Below are positions 1-8,000 of a DNA stretch of 22,417 bases, piece by piece. The position numbers were made by a program, and so were the translations under genes. The stretch is from positions 1 to 22,417 of the IMG/VR virus record IMGVR_UViG_3300025674_000441. One strand, written 5' to 3'. Every line of letters begins with the position of its first letter. Within the stretch, counting starts at the first letter, position 1. Source of the stretch: a virus. The notes beneath the pieces are model-generated. The model did not search any database, was not told the DNA's origin, and was given only the letters and a program-made list of their open reading frames with translations.

Positions 1-1
1 T

Positions 2-2533
2 ATTGTACGATACGGAGATAACCTAAAGGAAAAAACAACATGGAATGTAGCAAGAGTAACCACACTTGTTGCTGACCCAACAACAAATCCTATTTTAGAC
101 AGGAGTTCTAAGGCGGCTATACAAAACACAACAGGAGACTTCTTGGTTATTGAAGATAACAACACGCCATTCTGGAACACAAGCAGTGTGCTTAAAGGTA
201 TATCAAGATGGAACGACAAGTGTGTCATTGAAATATACAGAGAGTCAGGAGCGTTTGAAGAAACATTTTACTACGAGGTAGGAGAAAATCTTTCTATAGA
301 TAGTAATGGTGTACACGAAACGCAAAGACCTAATCTTTTTCCGAGGTTAGTGTTCAACTCAATAGTCGCGGCAGACAGTGAATATGACATAGTAGCCAAG
401 GTAGACAGAAGAGTGTACAAAGGAGATATTATTTCTCGATCAAGCGGAAACAAACTTTTGTACGTTCATAACGTGGTTGCAGTAAACGATGATGCGTACC
501 CCTTTTTAATATACGGAAGAAGCACGCACAGTTACGCATTAGCAACTGAATATACCTTTACGGTAGAAAACCCAGACTCTATGGTTAGAATAGAACAAGG
601 GGATTCCTACTTCCGTTTGCGCACCTTGTTTTACGGCAGCGCACCAAGGCGTGGCGATGTTTGGAGAAATATGGCTGCGGCATTTTCTCAGAATGCAATC
701 GTAGATTTTATAGAAGACCCACGTGTTAGTGACTTCTATGCTTCGGACTACACGTCTCTCGGAAAGTCTTTTGCTTATCTGCCAGACAACAAGAGAATCA
801 AAAGATACGGTTCTATTACTTACTCGGATCCGTTTAGTTTCGAGGGAACAAAACTTGGATTGTCTTCATTTAACTTGACTACACAAAACTTTAAAGACTT
901 GTCTTATGACTACGGTTCTATAAAGTCTCTCGTTCCTTACGATGAATACCTATACTTAGTACACGAAAGAAGAGCAGGTATAATCCCTGTGGGAAGAAAC
1001 CTACTTACAGCGAACGATGGAGAATCCCTTACTGCCACCAATATGGTTGTTGGCCCTGTTAAGTATTACACAGGAGAGTACGGGGTGAATAACAATCCAG
1101 AATCTGTAGCGTGGTACAGAGGATACGTGTTCTTCGTAGATGCTAAAGCAGGCAAGGTAATTAGAATGAATTACCAAACAGGACTTCAGGTAATAAGCGA
1201 ACAACTTGTAGATGCGTTCTTTAAAAGTAAAATGTTCTCTACAAGCACTACTGCAAAAAACAGAAGATACAGAGCAGGAATAGACCGAGAGAACTACGAG
1301 TACATCATTAGTTCTGCGGCTTTGTTTACGGCACAATTAAGCATTAATGATACCTGTGCCTCAACAACAGCGAGCGGGTTCGGTAGAACGGATCAGGCGG
1401 GCACTATAATTAATGTATCCGCTGTATACGACAATACCTTGACCTTTGATTTTAATAACGACACAAGGCTTTGGGAGTGTGCTGAAGAAAATTGGGAGGA
1501 CGCAGGTAAAGCAATGCTGCTTATCGACCAACTAACAAACAACCCAGTCATAGGTATTGCAGAAGACTTGTCACCAACAGTGACAGGAGTCCTTGCTAAT
1601 ATACCCACGCTAATGACTTCATCAGCATACAGTGCTTTCCACACGGGAGAATACAGTCAGAACACAGAGGAGGTTACTCCTGATACAGGACTAAGCGGTT
1701 CCACATTCACCATAGGCACACCTGTCGAAACACTTCCTGCGTTTACCATAGCATTTGATGTTAAGTCTAATTACTGGAGCACGCGGTACTCGTACATAGC
1801 CGAAGAGTTTGCAGGGCTGTCTGATCGTTTGTACACGTTTAAAAACGGGGGTATCTATGAACACGACCCAAGCGCAACTCGGAATACATTCTACGGCGTT
1901 GCAGGTGATAGTATTATAGAGTGTATATCAAACTTCAATCCGTCTATGGTGAAAGCATACGAGGCGGTTAGTTTGGAAGGAAACAATTCCAATTGGACAG
2001 CAACGCTTACAAACAGTGAACAGACCAGTGCAATCGCCTCATCTATATGGCAGGAAAAAGAAGGGTTTTATTATGCCCCAATTCATCAGGACTCAACAAA
2101 CAATGTTGACTATACTGCAACTGCCAATGTTAGTTCCGTTAGCGGAACGTCTGAGGTTTTTGGAATCGGAACGGTGTCATCAATCACAGGGACAGACGCG
2201 CTCATAACATTTAAGAACTCTATATCTACAATAGGATTTCCTTTAGGAAACACTACAGCGCTGTACAAAGTAAGTGGCTCGGATTTAGTTCCGTTAAACC
2301 TGTACGCTTCCTCGATAAATGGAGATAAAATATTAGAATGTAACGGAACAGTTACAGGGCTTGTTGAGGACGATCAGGTTGTAATGATAGCCAACTCTGC
2401 TATTGAGGGTGATGCAATTCGTGACTACTACTTGAAGGCAAGGTTTGTTAATTCAAACACATCACCACACGAGTTGTATGCGATTAATTTTATATACAGC
2501 AAGTCTAATATACACAACCAACAAGGTCAATAG
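2..2533 (+). CDS. Large phage virion protein, 5'-truncated by the window edge (tail/DNA-stabilisation type)
   Basis: The reading frame is open from base 2, so the gene begins outside the window and 843 residues are visible; a TTG at 143 is an internal codon, not a credible start. The product is rich in beta-strand-forming residues, Tyr, Ser, Thr and Asn, with no membrane segment. A stretch with a YLYLVHERRAGIIPVGRN segment, followed by YGVNNNPESVAWYRGYVFF and a VDAKAGKVIRMN segment, resembles the propeller-like repeats of tail-hub or packaged-DNA stabilisation proteins annotated in Bacteroidota podoviruses and crAss-like phages; this is remembered family resemblance, not a search result. It lies directly upstream of the internal virion genes, as expected for a tail or connector component. 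It could also be a receptor-binding or tail-tubular protein. Virion protein: confident; exact role: uncertain. Confidence 0.6.
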   Translation: MVRYGDNLKEKTTWNVARVTTLVADPTTNPILDRSSKAAIQNTTGDFLVIEDNNTPFWNTSSVLKGISRWNDKCVIEIYRESGAFEETFYYEVGENLSIDSNGVHETQRPNLFPRLVFNSIVAADSEYDIVAKVDRRVYKGDIISRSSGNKLLYVHNVVAVNDDAYPFLIYGRSTHSYALATEYTFTVENPDSMVRIEQGDSYFRLRTLFYGSAPRRGDVWRNMAAAFSQNAIVDFIEDPRVSDFYASDYTSLGKSFAYLPDNKRIKRYGSITYSDPFSFEGTKLGLSSFNLTTQNFKDLSYDYGSIKSLVPYDEYLYLVHERRAGIIPVGRNLLTANDGESLTATNMVVGPVKYYTGEYGVNNNPESVAWYRGYVFFVDAKAGKVIRMNYQTGLQVISEQLVDAFFKSKMFSTSTTAKNRRYRAGIDRENYEYIISSAALFTAQLSINDTCASTTASGFGRTDQAGTIINVSAVYDNTLTFDFNNDTRLWECAEENWEDAGKAMLLIDQLTNNPVIGIAEDLSPTVTGVLANIPTLMTSSAYSAFHTGEYSQNTEEVTPDTGLSGSTFTIGTPVETLPAFTIAFDVKSNYWSTRYSYIAEEFAGLSDRLYTFKNGGIYEHDPSATRNTFYGVAGDSIIECISNFNPSMVKAYEAVSLEGNNSNWTATLTNSEQTSAIASSIWQEKEGFYYAPIHQDSTNNVDYTATANVSSVSGTSEVFGIGTVSSITGTDALITFKNSISTIGFPLGNTTALYKVSGSDLVPLNLYASSINGDKILECNGTVTGLVEDDQVVMIANSAIEGDAIRDYYLKARFVNSNTSPHELYAINFIYSKSNIHNQQGQ

Positions 2534-2542
2534 ATTAAATAG

Positions 2543-2550
2543 TATTTTTG
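2543..2550 (+). promoter_or_regulatory. Bacteroidota-type -7 promoter element (TAnnTTTG)
   Basis: The sequence TATTTTTG matches the Bacteroidota sigma-ABfr -7 consensus TAnnTTTG exactly. It lies in the 21-base gap between two structural genes, and only four bases separate it from the ATG at 2555. Transcription starting the usual few bases downstream would begin at or near the A of the start codon, giving a leaderless mRNA. No clear -33 TTG box is seen. It would drive the 273-aa, 550-aa and 1917-aa virion genes. Confidence 0.55.
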
Positions 2551-2554
2551 TATT

Positions 2555-3376
2555 ATGAAACACGGTAAGAAATTTTTTGTAGGAGGCTTAATAAACGTAA
2601 CAGCAGGACTTGGTGAACTGGGATACGGAATATATCAAGAGCGTCAGGCAAAAAAGAAAATGGCCCAAGCAGATGAACTTTCTAAAGGCCCTATAAGAAC
2701 ACAGGCGGCAAGAGAGCGAATCGCAGAGCAAGAAACAGATGCACAATCCGCTGTAGATGCAACACTAAGAGCACAAGCAACCGCGGCCGAACAGTTGGGT
2801 CAGACAGGCGGCTCACGTGCGCTCGTGTCTGCCACGCCTGGACTGATAAGAGCAACAGACATTGCTTCTCAGGGAGCAATAGAACAATTCGGAACTCAAG
2901 GAGCCGCTCTTAAGAAGCAAGAAGAGGCTATACAAAATCTTCAGCAGAACATAGGGGCGCAAAACAACTTAGATAGACTTGTAGAAATTGCAGGATTAGG
3001 AAGACAAACTGCTATTGGGGGTGTTACAAACATAATAAAAGGAGGTGCAGAAATTGCAGGCTCAATTGCAGACGGAAAAGAAAAGGAAGATAAACTTATA
3101 GACTTAGGCTCAACAGACGCTATAGGCAAAACGCTTGGAGAATTAGAGGAAGAAGAGTTTGAGGATGGAGGTGTTCAAAAAACCCCTGGTGAGTTCTCTC
3201 ACGACAGCAACCCTATTGACATAGTACAAGAGGGAGCGAAGATAGGAGAGATGACAGGCGGGGAGTATATCTTTAATCCAGATCAGGCTGAAAAACTTCT
3301 TGAACTTTCTAAAGAAGGGGACACTGAATTGCATGTATTCCTTCGTAACTTACTAAGTAAAGAACAATTTAAGTAA
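2555..3376 (+). CDS. Putative internal/ejected virion protein (273 aa)
   Basis: The N-terminus has a short glycine-rich hydrophobic segment (residues about 7-26), then a long alanine- and glutamine-rich helical region (about 28-150) likely to form coiled coil. A second hydrophobic Gly/Ala/Ile stretch (about 150-172) and an acidic linker follow. The C-terminal part contains GEFSH...NPIDIV and IGEMTGGEYIFNP, a segment I recall in internal virion proteins of Bacteroidota phages and reminiscent of GGE-type motifs in tape-measure C-termini. ATG is chosen because it sits four bases after a perfect -7 promoter element. The stop overlaps the next ATG by one base (TAATG), so translation is probably coupled. 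A DNA-ejection or core protein is inferred from composition and position. Confidence 0.6.
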   Translation: MKHGKKFFVGGLINVTAGLGELGYGIYQERQAKKKMAQADELSKGPIRTQAARERIAEQETDAQSAVDATLRAQATAAEQLGQTGGSRALVSATPGLIRATDIASQGAIEQFGTQGAALKKQEEAIQNLQQNIGAQNNLDRLVEIAGLGRQTAIGGVTNIIKGGAEIAGSIADGKEKEDKLIDLGSTDAIGKTLGELEEEEFEDGGVQKTPGEFSHDSNPIDIVQEGAKIGEMTGGEYIFNPDQAEKLLELSKEGDTELHVFLRNLLSKEQFK

Positions 3377-5028
3377 TGGCTGATACATCTACATTTATGC
3401 CAATGGCTCAACTACCGAGCGTAGATTACGGTGCGGTGTACAGAAACGCCAAGGCAAGACGAGAGTTGGAGGAAGAAAGAAAACTTCAATACCTTAATCA
3501 ATTCCAACAAGAACGTGGTGCATTCACGCCTGGCATGCAGGATGAGTTGCAAGCAGAGTGGGATGCTATTGAAGCAGACTTAGATTCGGGAGACATGTCT
3601 TTTGAAGCCAAGGCTCGAAGACAACGTATGTACAACACATACAAAGACCACGCATCATCTGCCCTAAACTACGCTACAGCGGTTAACAATCTTGAAGCAA
3701 GCGTACTTGCAGACCCGTCCTCATACAACGACCCCGCCGCAATCCTTGCGCAATTACAACAGTCTCGTGAATTAAATATTCCTGTAGCAGGGTTTCAAGA
3801 AGCAACTGCTGCATTGCCTAAGTTAGCAAGCCTAAGAAGGTTTCAATTAGAAGAAATCTCTCCAAATGCCGCAGCAGGTTCTATCTTACAGAACTTAAAA
3901 AACTCTGGAGGCATCAATAAGTTTTACGATATGGAGGGTACAGGTGCGTTAGACCCAAGTGCGATAGCGTCCTCTGTAGGTTCTTGGTTTAATACTCACG
4001 CTCTTTCTCAAGAAGAAGAAGACCAAGCGATTGCTTACGTGATGCATCAACAGGGTGCTCTTGACGGTTCAATGAAAGACCTGTCAAACATCAAGAATCT
4101 TACAGACGAGCAAAGAGAACAATACGTAGGCGAATACGCACAGTATGTAACGGAATCACTTTCTAATATGCTTGCTGATGATATCGAAACTGAAAAAGAA
4201 AAAACACAAAGAGAACTAAGCACTTACAGAACTAAAGCAAGAATACAGGCTGAAGAAGCGGCCGCGGCTAAAGAGGCGTCCACTCCTGAAATCTTTACAG
4301 CGATGACAGGAGATGTTCAGTATATACCCCCAATAACCCCAGACCAAAGGGGACAGTTTTTGAAGAGCGGTAATCCCGACAAGGTAAACGCAGGCATGCA
4401 AGTGCACGCGTTAATAGAGGGGACACAGCCATCGTATATGGGAGAAGATGGTAATCAATATTATATTGAGTCAATTGGTATAAACGATCAGGGACAAGAA
4501 GTTGCTGTTGTTCGTTACAATCAAAGTGTCATAAATAAAACGTCAGGAAGACCAGACAAGCATCCTGCGCACAAACAGGTTCTTGCGTCTGAAATTCCTT
4601 TGACAGGACTAAGTAATGCAAAGCAAGCCGATAAGATAGTTGAGACATACAATGCAATGCTTCCTTATTGGTCAAAGAACTTTGCAGGAAGAGAGATTCA
4701 GTCCAGTACATTTGACCAAGATGTTGCAGCCCTTGCTGAACTCGCTGTAGAGTCTGGCCCAATGCAAGACGTTCCTCTTCCGCCTGAAGGCATTCCGTTT
4801 AATGCAATGGCTCCTTCAAACGTGCCGAGAACAGAGTACTTTCCTGGCTTAACGTATGGGGATTATGTTGACGCAGGAAAATATCCAGGACGTCAGTCTA
4901 AAATTATAACAGATTTGGTTAGAGAAAACTACGGTTCTATTGCCTCATTGAGTCCTCAAGAAAGAATACAGGCACGAGAAGATATTAAAGCAAAACTCTC
5001 AGAGCAATTCGGAGTAGATATTAAATAA
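3376..5028 (+). CDS. Putative internal virion protein (550 aa), function unknown
   Basis: The start codon overlaps the stop of the preceding virion gene by one base, and the next virion gene begins four bases after this stop, so the three form one translational unit. Residues about 20-90 are highly charged and helical (NAKARRELEEERKLQYLNQF followed by more Glu/Arg/Gln-rich sequence), typical of coiled coil. Residues about 255-310 form a second Glu/Lys/Ala-rich helix. The remainder is mixed, with a Pro-rich segment near residue 465. No membrane segment, signal peptide or catalytic motif is visible. The position between two likely ejected proteins suggests a core, scaffold-like or ejected cargo protein. 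I do not recognise the family with certainty. Confidence 0.6.
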   Translation: MADTSTFMPMAQLPSVDYGAVYRNAKARRELEEERKLQYLNQFQQERGAFTPGMQDELQAEWDAIEADLDSGDMSFEAKARRQRMYNTYKDHASSALNYATAVNNLEASVLADPSSYNDPAAILAQLQQSRELNIPVAGFQEATAALPKLASLRRFQLEEISPNAAAGSILQNLKNSGGINKFYDMEGTGALDPSAIASSVGSWFNTHALSQEEEDQAIAYVMHQQGALDGSMKDLSNIKNLTDEQREQYVGEYAQYVTESLSNMLADDIETEKEKTQRELSTYRTKARIQAEEAAAAKEASTPEIFTAMTGDVQYIPPITPDQRGQFLKSGNPDKVNAGMQVHALIEGTQPSYMGEDGNQYYIESIGINDQGQEVAVVRYNQSVINKTSGRPDKHPAHKQVLASEIPLTGLSNAKQADKIVETYNAMLPYWSKNFAGREIQSSTFDQDVAALAELAVESGPMQDVPLPPEGIPFNAMAPSNVPRTEYFPGLTYGDYVDAGKYPGRQSKIITDLVRENYGSIASLSPQERIQAREDIKAKLSEQFGVDIK

Positions 5029-5032
5029 ACTT

Positions 5033-8000
5033 ATGGACGAAGAAAAACTATTACAGGCGCTTGAAGAGGCTTACAATAAAGGCGTAACCTTTGAGCAAAT
5101 GCAAGGCAAACTTAGCGATGAAGCGCTAATTGTCGCAGAAGATTTTTTTTCAAAAAAAAAAGCAAGTACCGAAGATTCTCAAATCGCCAGTCCTTCGGTA
5201 TCAGTATCAGAGCCTTCGGTAAGAAGTACGGGTTCACTCTCTACTCAACTCGAATCTGAATCTCAGGCGGTTAACAAAGGATTGATTAGCGCTATAGAAA
5301 GCGCAAAAGCAAAAGGTATTACCCTTGACCAAATGCAGGGTAAACTTTCACCCGATGCTTTTAATATAGCAAAGCAGTATTACAGTACTGTAGAATCAGA
5401 ACGTCCACATACTCGTACTATGAAAGACCATTGGTTAATCATAGACGACAACCCAAGTGAAATAGGTAGACTTTGGAATCGCGCGGTAGCAGGAGGTATT
5501 CTTGCTAACGAGATATCTATGGCTGAACAAACGGGATCTGGAATGGATTACGAAAAGATTGCATACCTAAACAGCATTGTTCAAAGAGATGCGGTTCGTG
5601 ATTCTGATTACCTATACGATGAATCAGGAAGTGCTGTAGATGACTTTGCTTTAGATATACTACGAATAATACCTGAGTCTTTAATCTCAATGGCTACAGC
5701 GATTAAGCCTGGCCTTGAGGGTGCAGGTGTAGGCGCAGGAGCGGGTGCGGCCGCAGGTTTAGCGGGTGGCCCGCTTGCGGGTGTAACCTCTACAGGAGGT
5801 GCTATAACTGGAGCAACTGCGGGATACTTTGGAGCAACCTCTCTTGCTTTAGAATACAGCCATTCTATTATGGACGTGCTTAGAGAGGAGGGGGTAAACG
5901 TAACAGACCCTCAAGCATTGGCTGACGCCGTGCAAGACGAGGAGATAATGAAGAAGGCTCGGGCTAAAGGTTTAAAAAGAGGTATTCCTATCGGTATATT
6001 TGACGCTGTATCTGGGGGTGTAGCAGGTAAGGTTGGCAAGACAGTAGTTAAATCAGTAAGTAAGTCTGCAAGAAATCAAGCAGCGAAAGTGCTTGCCGCA
6101 GAAACACTCGTTCAAGCAGGTCTTGGTGGCGGTGGTGAATTAGCAGGTCAACTTATAGCGGGAGAAGAACTTCGTCCGCGCGACATCGCTTTAGAGGCGT
6201 TCGCTGAGATAGGCCCTGCCGCTCCTGTGATGGCATATAAACTTACGGGAAGAATAGGAAAGACTCCTGGCGAAATAGGCTATTTAGATTGGGCAGAAAC
6301 ACAGGATCAGAAGGATTTAAAGGACGCAAACGAAATTGCTTTTCTTGTAAACAACGGAGAGATTACAAGCATTGACAATGAAATAGCACAACTAAGAGAA
6401 TCTCAAAAGAAAGACCCCACTGTAAAGAAGGCTGTCGAGGGAAAGATACGTAGGCTACGTAATCAGAAATACGACTTGCTTAGACAAGCATCTGAGCAGG
6501 TAATAAACTTGGAAGGGGAAAAAAGAATACAAGCAGCAGAACTCGCCAAAGAAATATATACAGCGGCAGAGGTTTTGAAGAAGGCAGACAATCTTTCTGC
6601 ACAAGAACAGCAGGCCATTGAGGAAGAAATGGAAGCAAACTCAAAGGCATTAGACGACTTGTTGCTTGATAAGCCGAAACAAGTAAGAGACGATGAGGAA
6701 GAAGTTACAGGCCAAGCAGCCCCAGAGGTTGAGCCTGTACCAGAGTCCCAAACAAGTAGAGCGAAGGCGCAAATTAACGATATACTTAAGGCACGCGCAG
6801 AAGATTCAGGACGCTCATCAAGACACATGAGTGCTAACCAAGCCCGACAAAAATTTGAAGGAAAGAAGAAAGGGTTTTTTAACTTATTCGACAAGAATGA
6901 TGCGGCCGCTTTAAGACAGATGCTTGAAGAAGGCAAGTGGTCAGACGGCACAAGAGTATCCCCTTTAGAACAGCGTACTCTTGCAAAACTAATTCTTGCA
7001 AGCGAAGCAATGCTTAGACTTGAACCCGACGCCACTCACTTTAATATTGGGTTTGGTAGAAAAGGATACAGGAAAGCAGGCAGGAATGCAGGGTTTACTT
7101 ATGAAAAATTAAGAGGTACCGCAGCAATTACGAGTGGTTTTGTAAGAGAAAAAACTGATATTGCAAACAGAGTTGCAGTTGAAATACCTTTAAGAGAAAG
7201 TAGTCTTGAAGGAAGGGGAACGCAAGACAGATACACACCACAAGGCGCAGCATATCACGAAATATATCACAACATTTTTAGAAGGTTTTTTAACGGCAAC
7301 CCAATTGATTTTAATCAGTTTAGAAAGTTAATTATACGAAGACTTAGCGAGTCTAACGTAAAAGAACTAAACGACTTTACAAAGAGGTACGAAGAGAGGG
7401 AAACTTCAGTGAGCGCAGGAGCCTACAGGTCTGAAGAATTTATGGTTGAACTTGGAGGCTTACTTGCAGATGAACGTATTGCCTTTCAACCTTCGTTTTT
7501 GGAAGAGGTACAGGCTTTTTTAAACGCTGTGGTAGGGAAACTTACAGGACAGCGGGTTCAGATTTTTGAAGAAGCCGCTCTCGCTAAAGACATTGCCGCT
7601 TACATGACAGGTCTTGCTAAGGCTGTTCGTGCAGGCGGTGACCTTAGTCAGGTAACTATGTCTGAAAGATTACAGACAGAGAGATTCCAAAGAAAAAGAC
7701 CAGAGGCAAAAGAAAAAAAAGAACTTGATGAATACGGATTCGAGAAACCTACTGGAGAAATGGAAGTTACGCCAAGCGAGAACCTTGCGGGTAAAAAGGA
7801 TCCAAAGAACTACGACAAGACGCTTGACCCTTTGGAACAAATTCTTGGATTTATTAAGCCAAGGATGGAAGGGTTTCTCAAGAAACTTGAAAAGACATTA
7901 GGGGTAGACCGACTAAGAGCCACACGTCGTGATGTATTACAGGCGTTAGAGGTTTCTGAGTCAATCAACGTACAGCACATCAATAGATTCTTCTTGGCTT

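Noticed and set aside
143-2533. TTG at 143 as the start of the first virion gene.
   Set aside because: The same frame is open and coding-like back to base 2, so the true start is outside the window.
6463-7035. A 190-aa open frame on the minus strand inside the giant virion gene.
   Set aside because: It is Ser/Ala/Cys-rich low-complexity sequence of the kind produced opposite a Glu/Lys/Ala-rich coding strand, with no motif and no place in an operon.
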